Source: CAYRFQ01 sp964423615
Lineage (GTDB): Bacteria; Planctomycetota; Planctomycetia; Gemmatales; Gemmataceae
Length of the DNA stretch: 64,000 nt
Assembly: GCA_964423615.1 (NCBI GenBank)
Contig: CAYRFQ010000002.1
Span: 62,001 to 126,000, forward strand
Direction of reading: 5' to 3'
Under the pieces are notes generated by a model. That model made no database searches. It saw only the letters and a list, made by a program, of their open reading frames with translations, and had not been told where the DNA came from. Positions 42,492 through 50,890 of this stretch are shown piece by piece. The translations under genes were made by a program, and so were the position numbers. The first letter of the stretch is position 1, and every line of letters starts with the position of its first letter.

Positions 42492-45071
42492 GTGACTAAC
42501 GACCCAGCCAGTACCATGCCTGAGGAACAGGACCAAGACGAATCGACGGATGCCGTCCAGGCTCCGACTCCCTCGTATCCAGTCCAGGAAATCGAACTGC
42601 CGATGTGTTTTTACCTCGGGCGTCAGTACGACCTGGAGCGGAAAGAGTTGCTGGAGGAATCGGTGATGTATGACGCCAAGGATCTTACGACTCACGGCGT
42701 CGTTGTTGGGATGACTGGCTCGGGCAAAACCGGGCTGTGTGTCGGGTTGCTCGAAGAAGCCGCCATTGATGGCATTCCGACGATCATCATTGATCCCAAG
42801 GGAGACCTTTCGAATCTGCTTCTCCAGTTTCCCGACCTTTCTCCGAAAAGTATTAAAGAGTGGGTCAACCCCGACGAGGCGAAGCAGCAGTCAATGACTC
42901 CGGCGAAATACGCCAAAAAAATTAGCGATCGATGGCGGGATGGATTACAGGATTCCAAACAGGGCACGGAACGGATCGAATTGCTCAAGAATTCGTCCGA
43001 ATGGCGAATTTACACGCCGGGGAGCGAAGCTGGTCTGCCGTTGTCCATTTTGAAAACGTTCTCGGCGCCAGACGGAAGCGTCTTACGTGAGCAACTCAAC
43101 CAACGGATCGACGCCACGGCTACGGCCCTTCTCGGACTGACAGGGACGTCCTCGGACCCTGTGCAATCTCGCGAACATATATTGATCGCTCAACTGTTGT
43201 TGAATGCGTGGTCCAAGGGCGAAAACCTCACTCTCAAGGACATCATCGCCCAAGTCGAGGATCCGCCGTTGAAGGACATTGGAGCTTTCACGGTCGAGAA
43301 ATTTTATCCGAAAAAAGAACGAGTCAAACTCGCGCTGGCTTTGAACAAGATCTTGGCTGCTCCGAGTTTCTCGACGTGGATCGAAGGTGAGGGACTCGAT
43401 CTTTCGCGAATGCTCTACACGGAGGATCGAAAACCCCGTCAGCTCATCTTTTACATTGCCCATCTCGAAGAATCCCAGCGGATCTTTTTCGTGACATTGT
43501 TGCTCGAAGAGGTATTGAACTGGACTCGTAAACAAACTGGCACGAGCACTTTGCGAGCTTTGTTGTACTTTGACGAGGTGTTTGGATACCTTCCCCCCTC
43601 TCCAGCTAACCCGCCGACGAAGTTGCCCCTGATGACGTTGCTGAAGCAAGCTCGTGCCTTCGGGGTTGGGGTTCTGTTGGCGACCCAAAACCCGGTGGAT
43701 CTTGATTACAAAGCCCTCAGCAACGCCGGGACGTGGTTCATTGGGAAGCTTCAGACGGAAAGGGACAAGGCGAGGTTGCTTGAAGGTCTCGAGAGCGTTG
43801 CCGCCGAACAAGGCTCGTTGACGGACAAACGATACCTCGACAACGTGATATCTTCGCTCGGCAGTCGAGTGTTTCTATTGCACAACGTCCATCGTGGCCA
43901 ACCGTTGATTTTTAAGACGCGACACACGTTGTCGTTTCTGAGTGGCCCGATGACGCGTGATCAGATCGCCAAGTTGATGACTCCGCTGAAAGAAGAAAGA
44001 CAACGACCAGAGTCCGACGCCGCAGTTTCGGATGGCAAGACGCACGTCATACCAAAGGAGTGCCGTGCTTGCGGCAAAGAGACCGAGTTGGATTGGAACT
44101 TTTGTCCGATCTGTGGTTTCGAATTCACCGAAGGAGACGCTTTGCGGGTCGCTGATGAAGAGTTCAAGGACAGCCTTCGCGTGGGCAGCAACGACCCGAC
44201 TGAATTAAATTTGCCCAACACGCCGCCCGATCTTGATCCGGCCATTCCTCATTACTTCTTGAAACTCGCCAGCCCCGCTTGGCCGGCGGACTCGCTTGGT
44301 CTGGTCTATACGCCCCGGTTGCTGGGCGTTGCCGAAGTCGTGTACGCCGAAGATGTGAAGATCGGTGACGAGAAGATCGAGATTCAGCACGTCAGGCGTT
44401 ACCGCCGACTTACGGATGCGCCACCGCTTGGGATGGCCCCGAGTTGGCCTGCGAGTGAACAGCTAGAGAATGAACTGGCAGCCGTTGGAGTTTCCGAAGG
44501 ACTTTTCGAAGAGTTGCCGGAGATTTTCGAATCCGTCAGGAACATCCAGAAGTTAAAGAAGGGTTTGCTCGAATACGTCTACACGTCGGCTCGCTTGGTC
44601 CTTCTCAAGAATGAAAAACTGAGGCTTTTGAGTGATCCCGAGGAAGATCTCCTGGGTTTCCAGACGCGTTGCAAAGACAGAGCGCGCGAGTTAGCCGAAG
44701 GGGAGATTGCGAAGGAGAAGACGAAGTACCAGAGTAAGTTTTCGAGCCTTGGAGCGAAACTCCCGGACACTGCTGCGGCAAAGCCCAAGGACGACAATTC
44801 TCTCTTGGACTTCTTCAATCCGTTGGCCTGGGTTGGGCCATCGGCGGAAGCGAAGGCCAAAGCCGAGAAGATAGCCAAACTCGAAAACGAATGGTTTTCG
44901 GCTCAGAAGAAGATTCTCGATAATTGGAAGACGATCGCCGAGGAATACACCACCGTGAAAATTAAGCCGAAGAAGTCGAAAATCCACGTTCTCGAACTCG
45001 GCTTGGCGTGGGTTCCTTACTGGTATTTGCAGACTAGCTCGGGGATAGGGAAATTCGAAGCCTATCGGTAG
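42492..45071 (+). CDS. HerA/FtsK-type ATPase with internal zinc ribbon
   Basis: 859 residues. Walker A GMTGSGKTG (73-81) lies in a context, THGVVVGMTGSGKTGLCVGL, typical of HerA-type DNA-translocating ATPases (DUF87), with IIDPKGDLSNLL as the following strand and Walker B as LLYFDEVFGYLPP. LLATQNPVDLDYKALSNAGT and GSRVFLLHN complete the core. Near 524-544 a zinc ribbon CRACGKETELDWNFCPICG is inserted, followed by a helical, charged C-terminal region of about 300 residues with a hydrophobic LLDFFNPLAWVG. No NurA nuclease or defence gene is adjacent. It may move DNA or act as a ring ATPase in a still unknown process. Confidence 0.85.
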   Translation: MTNDPASTMPEEQDQDESTDAVQAPTPSYPVQEIELPMCFYLGRQYDLERKELLEESVMYDAKDLTTHGVVVGMTGSGKTGLCVGLLEEAAIDGIPTIIIDPKGDLSNLLLQFPDLSPKSIKEWVNPDEAKQQSMTPAKYAKKISDRWRDGLQDSKQGTERIELLKNSSEWRIYTPGSEAGLPLSILKTFSAPDGSVLREQLNQRIDATATALLGLTGTSSDPVQSREHILIAQLLLNAWSKGENLTLKDIIAQVEDPPLKDIGAFTVEKFYPKKERVKLALALNKILAAPSFSTWIEGEGLDLSRMLYTEDRKPRQLIFYIAHLEESQRIFFVTLLLEEVLNWTRKQTGTSTLRALLYFDEVFGYLPPSPANPPTKLPLMTLLKQARAFGVGVLLATQNPVDLDYKALSNAGTWFIGKLQTERDKARLLEGLESVAAEQGSLTDKRYLDNVISSLGSRVFLLHNVHRGQPLIFKTRHTLSFLSGPMTRDQIAKLMTPLKEERQRPESDAAVSDGKTHVIPKECRACGKETELDWNFCPICGFEFTEGDALRVADEEFKDSLRVGSNDPTELNLPNTPPDLDPAIPHYFLKLASPAWPADSLGLVYTPRLLGVAEVVYAEDVKIGDEKIEIQHVRRYRRLTDAPPLGMAPSWPASEQLENELAAVGVSEGLFEELPEIFESVRNIQKLKKGLLEYVYTSARLVLLKNEKLRLLSDPEEDLLGFQTRCKDRARELAEGEIAKEKTKYQSKFSSLGAKLPDTAAAKPKDDNSLLDFFNPLAWVGPSAEAKAKAEKIAKLENEWFSAQKKILDNWKTIAEEYTTVKIKPKKSKIHVLELGLAWVPYWYLQTSSGIGKFEAYR

Positions 45072-45151
45072 AAGTTGGGGAACAGGTAACAGGAGAAAGA
45101 GGACTTGCTTTTTCTGTCATCTGTTATCTGTTATCTGTTCCTTTGTTGGCT
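45072..45151. terminator. Repeat-rich convergent spacer
   Basis: GGAACAGGTAACAGGAGAAA and a later CTTTTTCTGTCATCTGTTAT are near reverse complements and could form a bidirectional terminator. The right arm contains three tandem ATCTGTT heptamers (about 45118-45138). Confidence 0.5.
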
Positions 45152-45646
45152 TTATTGCGCGGTAGCTTGCCCGTTGCGCATTCGTTCGGCGGCGTCCAAA
45201 ACGGCTCGGACGATCTTGTCGTAACCGGTACATCGGCAAAGGTTTCCAGCCAGGTGAAGCCTGACGTCGTGTTCGGTGGGGTTCGGGTTCTTTTCGAGCA
45301 ATGCCTTGGCCGCGACGATGAATCCGGGTGTACAGATGCCGCACTGGAGGGCTGCGTCTTCGAGAAAACACTGTTGGATGGGGTGGAGGCCTTCGCTGGT
45401 GGCGACGCCTTCGATCGTTGTGATCTCGGCTCCTTCGGCTTCGACGGCCATGACCAGACACGAGTTGACGAGTCGACCGTCCATGATGACGTTACACGTT
45501 CCACAGTTCCCGTTGCCGCACCCTTCCTTGCTTCCAGTCAGTTGGAGTTCATCGCGGAGGATTTCCAATAGGCTCTGGCGCGGCTCACAGAGGAAATCGA
45601 TTTCTCGTCCGTTGATTTTTGTCTGAACCTGAACACGCTTACGCAT
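45152..45646 (-). CDS. Orphan [2Fe-2S] subunit of the xanthine-dehydrogenase/CO-dehydrogenase type
   Basis: 164 residues, the size of a small (CoxS-like) subunit. The plant-type cluster uses EGCGNGNCGTC and a later Cys; the second cluster uses LQCGICTPGFI and LCRCTGYDKI. In the family this subunit passes electrons between a molybdopterin subunit and an FAD subunit, but neither large nor medium subunit is in reach here: a convergent ATPase gene lies on one side and a 270-bp gap on the other. It may serve partners encoded elsewhere. AAGGATATCGCC precedes ATG 45646. Confidence 0.93.
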   Translation of the reverse strand: MRKRVQVQTKINGREIDFLCEPRQSLLEILRDELQLTGSKEGCGNGNCGTCNVIMDGRLVNSCLVMAVEAEGAEITTIEGVATSEGLHPIQQCFLEDAALQCGICTPGFIVAAKALLEKNPNPTEHDVRLHLAGNLCRCTGYDKIVRAVLDAAERMRNGQATAQ

Positions 45647-45917
45647 GGCGATATCCTTGTGCGCTGATTCTTGAAGGGATCGATAGTGCGAGACGCCACT
45701 GACCGATGCTGGTTCTACTTAATCGAGAAAACCTGGAGGTGTTGACGTCGGACCTGTTCAGGGGCTTGAGAGTCCGGAGCCAAACCGACCAGGAAGCACA
45801 GAACGCTGGTGTATGGTAGCACCTGCTTTTCTTTAGTATCTCCGTTTCTGGACGGGTGGCAACCCTTAGAATTCGGAAGAGAATTGTGGAGCTGGTCTGG
45901 GGAAGTAGGACGAGTTG

Positions 45918-46667
45918 CTACATCCCGGAAACGGGAGTCGCGAGGATCACTCCGACGAGTAGATCGTACCCTGTGTGGGCTCCCACTGCCACGCCAAAAC
46001 CTCGACGCTGGAAAATGACGGCGAAATAGATCCCGGCGAGGAATCGGAAGAGGAACACGTAACCTTGGAATTCCTCGCCAGCAGCGCCGACGTGATGTGC
46101 TGCGGAAAAGAGCAAGGCCGAAACGACTATCGCGAGCATTTGGGATGGTTGCTGGCCGACATCTCCGAGTTGGAACACTTTCAGGATCATCGTGAGTAAC
46201 AAGAGGCGGAAGACCACTTCTTCGTAGACTCCCGCTCCGACGAAGCTAACGATTTGGGCAATGGCCGGATCGCATTTCGTTCCAGCGGCCAGAGGCAGCC
46301 CAGCATAATCCACGAGTGGCCCGAGAGCTCGACTCAAGCCCCAGAGTCCCAGAGCCAGGAGGACGCTTTCCAATAACATTCCCATCCATACACCGGGGAG
46401 TTCCTTGGGAATATTCTTGCAATTCGCCCAAGCCCACCCGACCAACCCGATCCCGACCAAGGTCCCGGGCAAATACGATACTCGGAGTCCGATTCGGGAA
46501 AACGTCCAAATCAGCCACGTATCGGCCCCGTTGCGTAGGGTGTGGGGGTTGTCGATTTCGAGAAACGCCAATCCTAATTCGTACGCCGCGAGCAAGGGCA
46601 CGACAAACAAGGCGCACGCGATGGGATGTTGTGTCGAGTTGTAGTATTCGTGGCTCGCGAGGCTCAT
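45918..46667 (-). CDS. CPBP-family intramembrane metalloprotease
   Basis: 249 residues, multi-pass. The ABI/CPBP motifs are present: GVYEEVVFRLLLL (EExxxR), LLFSAAHHVG (FxxxH) and AHTGYDLLVGV. Members cleave prenylated proteins or act in immunity and bacteriocin self-protection. Hydrophobic segments cover the rest (IACALFVVPLLAAYELGLAF at the N-terminus). The lineage is of the planctomycete type, often of unknown target. It starts at ATG 46667. Confidence 0.9.
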   Translation of the reverse strand: MSLASHEYYNSTQHPIACALFVVPLLAAYELGLAFLEIDNPHTLRNGADTWLIWTFSRIGLRVSYLPGTLVGIGLVGWAWANCKNIPKELPGVWMGMLLESVLLALGLWGLSRALGPLVDYAGLPLAAGTKCDPAIAQIVSFVGAGVYEEVVFRLLLLTMILKVFQLGDVGQQPSQMLAIVVSALLFSAAHHVGAAGEEFQGYVFLFRFLAGIYFAVIFQRRGFGVAVGAHTGYDLLVGVILATPVSGM

Positions 46668-47138
46668 GGGATTGGGGTGGATTGAGAGGTTCGGGATCAG
46701 GGAACAGGGTTTGGATCACTTAAACTGTGTTCATTTGGGAACCGTGATTTCTTGGGCCCAGCGCCTTCTCAAGATAGGATGCCTCGTGATGCTTCCGGTT
46801 CCTATTGAGACTGGTACGGCCAATGAACGAAGGTAGCAGGCTAAGTCCTAGTGCGGGTGCCGAAAGATTCGAAGAAGCGAACGGCACACGGTGGCGGTCG
46901 GATGAATAAGAGTCGTGTTTGTCCTGGTTCTTTGAGTTTCGTTTTGAGTTTCGTGGGAGCACACTTATGACCAGGATCTCTCGCCCCTAAGGGGCTGAGC
47001 ATCGAAAGGACGATACTTGGTTATCCGATTACCCGAGGGAAAAAGGACTTTGAAAACGAAAAACCTGTACCCGATACAAATAGGAACCGCTTTAACTCAT
47101 CAAATAAATCGACTTTGGAATTCATCGGCTTGTTGGAG
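46668..47138. other. Intergenic region with a dispersed repeat copy
   Basis: 471 bases. Contains a 13-bp hairpin GCCCCTAAGGGGC (46983-46995) and a copy of the repeat at 47025-47079. A single DnaA-box-like TGTGGATAA at 47149-47157 lies just inside the next gene and is probably chance. Confidence 0.45.
47025..47079. repeat. Dispersed intergenic repeat, copy 3
   Basis: Reads CCGATTACCCGAGGGAAA, then GGACTTTGAAAACGAAAA and CCTGTACCCGATACAA; related to the copies near 20011 and 20134. Confidence 0.6.
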
Positions 47139-48581
47139 TTACGCCCATTGTGGATAAGAACCAGCAAAGAGGGCTCGCTTTTCCGGGCCTGACAAAACCC
47201 GACTGATCTTTAACGATTGGCACGCCATGAGGTCGATGACTTGTGGTGTCTGTCTGGGGGCATGGTCGGAGTGCGTGAGAATTTCCACGACCGGCCTCGG
47301 CCCGACTTCGTGGATTTCTGAGGGTGATTGGGGCGGCAAAATGACAACGCCACACGTCCCGTCATTGAGTTCGATGCCGAGACCGGGAGGATAAGTTCCA
47401 AAGGACGCAACGGCGTCCACGTAGATGGAGTCGAGCTTGCCTCTCTCGGTCATCTCATGGAGTTTGTCGATGGCCAAAGCGGGTTCGATGGCTGCACGAT
47501 GAGGACGATGGGAGCAGAGCGCGACGTAGACATCACACGCGGCGAGCAACCGCGCCATCTGGCCAATTTGCGACCCTGGCAATCCGGCGGGATACCCCGT
47601 ACCGTCCAACCTTTCGTGATGGCTCCGTATGGCCTCAAGCAGCCAAGTTTCGCAACCCCGTAAGGCCCCAACAGCAGAAGCTCCGATCCGGCAGTGTTTT
47701 TCGATGACCCCCATTTGGGTTATGTGAAACTCTTCGGGAGTCCGCAAGGTTTCGTTAGGAATCGAAAGCATGCCAACGTCGTGAAGCAGAGCCGCAACAA
47801 CGGGTTGTAATAGGGCATCACGCCATTGCGGAGCCATTTGACCGAAATACACGACTGTTTTGGCCACTGCGAGAGAGTGCTGAGAGACGAACTGGCCCAC
47901 CTCGTCGGGTAGCTGCTCTGGGAACAGGAGAGGGCTTCCTCGATGGCAATCCTCGATGACTGTCTCTGCGAGTGAGTAGAAAGGATTGAGCGTGCTGAGT
48001 TTTCCGTCAATTACTTTTTGGAGGAGATTCTCGAGCTGGTGTGCAGTGCGGCGGCGGTGGTGGATGGCCCGCAGAGTGTCTTCGATGCCGGTTAGGCGTT
48101 GCTGCAAGGTGCTGATCAACACATCGAGGCCAGAACAAAGTTGGAGTTGGGCGCTTGGTTCGGAGGGCATAGTTTGCAAAAGTCGGAAAACCAGCTCGGC
48201 CAACAGAACGCCGTCCTGATAGAAGGTGCCCAATGGCTGGCCATCACCCTGATCGAGCAATGGATCGTTTGCATGCGATTTCAGTTTTGCGAGTATTTCT
48301 TTCGCAGAACGCAACAACCGGACGGCCCGGGCAGTTAGTTGGGGCGGGAAACCTTGTTCGCCCGAATGAGATGTACTATATCCGGACTGCCGAAACGCCT
48401 GAGAAAGAGCTCGTTGTTGCTCCGTCCCGAGTTGAATTCGTTGTTGGAGGATACGAATCGGATTCTCGGCGTCGTGCAGGTGGGTGGCGGCATCACCGGC
48501 GTCATTCGCGAGGTCGGATGCTTGATCCAAACGTTCTCGCAATTCGGCAATTACGCCCAGTAAGTCTCGGGTCGTTGTCAT
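47139..48581 (-). CDS. HD-GYP domain protein
   Basis: 480 residues. Helical, coiled-coil-like N-terminal region (LRERLDQASDLANDAGDAAT, LQQRIQLGTEQQRALSQAF) of about 240 residues is followed by an HD-GYP phosphodiesterase domain: VVAALLHDVGMLSIPNET, then HHERLDGTGYPAGLPGSQIG with the GYP triplet, and AACDVYVAL. HD-GYP domains hydrolyse cyclic di-GMP or serve as inactive sensors; the HD and GYP residues are intact. The N-terminal part is probably a regulatory module. It has no neighbours on its strand close enough for an operon. Confidence 0.9.
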   Translation of the reverse strand: MTTTRDLLGVIAELRERLDQASDLANDAGDAATHLHDAENPIRILQQRIQLGTEQQRALSQAFRQSGYSTSHSGEQGFPPQLTARAVRLLRSAKEILAKLKSHANDPLLDQGDGQPLGTFYQDGVLLAELVFRLLQTMPSEPSAQLQLCSGLDVLISTLQQRLTGIEDTLRAIHHRRRTAHQLENLLQKVIDGKLSTLNPFYSLAETVIEDCHRGSPLLFPEQLPDEVGQFVSQHSLAVAKTVVYFGQMAPQWRDALLQPVVAALLHDVGMLSIPNETLRTPEEFHITQMGVIEKHCRIGASAVGALRGCETWLLEAIRSHHERLDGTGYPAGLPGSQIGQMARLLAACDVYVALCSHRPHRAAIEPALAIDKLHEMTERGKLDSIYVDAVASFGTYPPGLGIELNDGTCGVVILPPQSPSEIHEVGPRPVVEILTHSDHAPRQTPQVIDLMACQSLKISRVLSGPEKRALFAGSYPQWA

Positions 48582-49414
48582 CCCTGATCTCCCAAGAACT
48601 TTGCGGCTCGATACTCAAACGTTGTTTCGTCGGTTGCTCTCGAAAAGCATCGGATGGTTCGCTTGAGGAACTGAAATGAAAATGGGAACGTTTGAGGATA
48701 AAGTGACTCACGGAATTTGGGAATTTGGTCTGGAGAAAGGAAGGAGTGACACTCGGACTGGGAAGGGCTTTGGTGGGTGTGGTTTCTTTTCGTTGTAGTG
48801 TTGGGGTGAGTTTGTTCGAAGTTCTGAAAATTTTTTGAGATTAAGGGCATTTTTCGAAAAATGACATTGTGCCAAACCCTATTGTATTATGGAGAGATGC
48901 GCCCAGAGGTGAGAGATGGCCTGGGAATCACGGAAAAATAGCGTTTTTTGGGGAAATCTGTCATACCTAATTTACGTAAACATTTGCAAAACATGAAGAT
49001 ATGGAAATCGGCAAGTGTTAAAAAGGTGCAGAAAAGGCGCAGATTAGTGCGCTTTTAGCGCAGGTTTACTACAGTTTTAGCGCAGGTTTCTGTCATTTTT
49101 CGAACGGTTTTTGTCAGAAAGTTGAGGGGGCTTGGGTTGGAGAAGATCGTGGAGCGTGGATTTTGCAAATATTTTCCAAGAAAAATTGGACAGCTATTCC
49201 GTTGGTCCGCAGTGTGCTTGCTACTTTGGTCGCGCAGGTATTTAGTTTGCATGTTCGGCTCTTGTCAACCAAACCAGGCAGACGGTGCTGGCGACTATCT
49301 CTTGTGACGTGTGAGGCTTCTCCTTTTTCGTTTTTCTCTTGAGACTATCTTACGAAGGGCCCAAGTGGTCTATCCACGACAGACAACCTTGTCCTTGGAC
49401 GTTCGCTGAACCTC
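48582..49414. other. Long AT-rich intergenic region
   Basis: 833 bases with a marked AT-rich core (about 48820-49130) that is unlike the surroundings. TTTTAGCGCAGGTTT is repeated at 49052-49066 and 49075-49089, and other short T/A runs (TTTTTGTCAG, TTTTTCGAA) recur. No DnaA boxes were found, and no gene is recognised. It could be a regulatory region for the HD-GYP and APC genes, or a trace of a transferred segment. Confidence 0.5.
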
Positions 49415-50752
49415 GTGACTCAACCAAACGACCTTCCTGAAACTCCAGACTCCAAGTCTCCGGGCCAACTTCGCCGAGAAGTGGGATTGGCTGGGGCTGT
49501 GCTGTTGGGACTTGGTTCTATTGTTGGCACGGGGGTCTTCGTTTCGATTGGGGTTGCTGCGGGGATCACCGGCCCTTCGGTTCTTTTGGCCATCGGATTC
49601 GCGGCGTTTGTTGCCATTGCTAACGGATTATCTAGCGCCCAACTTGCGGCTAGCCATCCCGTTAGTGGTGGTACTTATGAATATGGATACCGTTATCTTT
49701 CACCGTCGCTCGGATTTATGGCTGGGTGGGTTTTCCTTTGGGCAAAGTCGGCTTCGGCTGCGACGGCGGCTCTTGGATTCGCTGGTTATCTCCTCAACTC
49801 CATAACACTACGATCAGAGGCTTGGCTCACATTGGTGGCGTTTTTTGCGGTCGCGGCCATCACAGGGGTCGTGTTGGCTGGGGTGCGGAGGTCTAACGCC
49901 GTTAACTTCGTGATCGTTTCGATAACTCTTCTTACACTAACTCTGTTTGTGGTCGGCGGCGTTCCGATTGTCTTCGCCGAAGGCCGCTCCAACTTCGATC
50001 CTTTCTTTTTGGATGGCGAATCCGGAAGCAACATCGCAAGGCAAGTCCTGCATGCCACGGCCATCATGTTCGTTGCGTACACGGGTTACGGACGCATAGC
50101 AACTCTTGGAGAAGAAGTTCATGACCCCGAAAAGACGATTCCCAGAGCAGTGGTTGCCACACTCGTCGCGTCCATGATCGTGTATATGGCCGTGGGGTTC
50201 GTTGCCGTTGGTGCTGTTGGTGCCGAGCGATTTGGCGAAGCCACTAAAGAGACCGCAGCACCGTTGGAAGTCGTGGCTCAGGAGTATGCCTTCCCGGCTG
50301 CAAGCTGGATTCTTACTTTGGGCGCGATGATGGCGATGTTGGGAGTGTTGTTGAATTTGATCCTGGGGCTTTCGCGTGTCCTTCTGGCGATGGGCAGGCG
50401 TCGTGATGTGCCCCAAATTTTCGCAGGCGTCGACGGCAGCGGCACTGCTCCTCGCGTCGCCGTTGTTGTGACCGGAATCATTGTGGCTGGACTTGCAGTG
50501 GTCGGTAGCGTGGAGACGACTTGGTCGTTCAGTGCGTTCAGCGTTCTGGTCTATTACGCCATCACGAACCTTGCCGCTTTACGGCTCCCCAAAGAATCTC
50601 GACGGTTTCCAAGGTGGATCGCGGTGGTAGGGTTGGTTGCCTGTCTGTTCCTCGCGTTTTGGGTGAAGTTGGAGATTTGGTTGGCGGGGTTAGGGTTCCT
50701 CGCGTTGGGATTGATTTGGTTTCTAGTCGCTCGACGAGCAAAGAGACGGTGA
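49415..50752 (+). CDS. APC-family amino acid permease
   Basis: 445 residues, about 12 transmembrane segments. The first helix LGLGSIVGTGVFVSIGVAAG and later SGGTYEYGYRYLSP and FVAYTGYGRIATLGEEVHDP match the amino acid/polyamine/organocation superfamily consensus. It would import or exchange an amino acid or amine; no substrate-specific motif is evident. The start codon appears to be GTG (49415). Transcribed rightward from the AT-rich region. Confidence 0.92.
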   Translation: MTQPNDLPETPDSKSPGQLRREVGLAGAVLLGLGSIVGTGVFVSIGVAAGITGPSVLLAIGFAAFVAIANGLSSAQLAASHPVSGGTYEYGYRYLSPSLGFMAGWVFLWAKSASAATAALGFAGYLLNSITLRSEAWLTLVAFFAVAAITGVVLAGVRRSNAVNFVIVSITLLTLTLFVVGGVPIVFAEGRSNFDPFFLDGESGSNIARQVLHATAIMFVAYTGYGRIATLGEEVHDPEKTIPRAVVATLVASMIVYMAVGFVAVGAVGAERFGEATKETAAPLEVVAQEYAFPAASWILTLGAMMAMLGVLLNLILGLSRVLLAMGRRRDVPQIFAGVDGSGTAPRVAVVVTGIIVAGLAVVGSVETTWSFSAFSVLVYYAITNLAALRLPKESRRFPRWIAVVGLVACLFLAFWVKLEIWLAGLGFLALGLIWFLVARRAKRR

Positions 50753-50787
50753 TGTTTTGCACATCGATGCGGCCCACCAGGGCCGGT

Positions 50788-50834
50788 TGATCCCTCACCA
50801 AGCGGAAGGGCTTTGCGGGACCAGTGAGGGCAAA
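50788..50834. terminator. Possible convergent terminator
   Basis: CCCTCAC (50792-50798) and GTGAGGG (50824-50830) form a 7-bp outer stem with partly paired interior GCGGAAGGGCTTTGC, between two convergent genes. Confidence 0.35.
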
Positions 50835-50890
50835 GTCGTTTCACGGACTTCTCTCGCTTTTGAATTCAAGAGGGACCCGATCGAGAAGAA

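Noticed and set aside
47149..47157. DnaA-box-like TGTGGATAA, possible replication origin with the nearby AT-rich island
   Set aside because: Only one such box was found, it lies inside the HD-GYP gene about 1.7 kb from the AT-rich island, and no dnaA, dnaN or gyrase gene is near.
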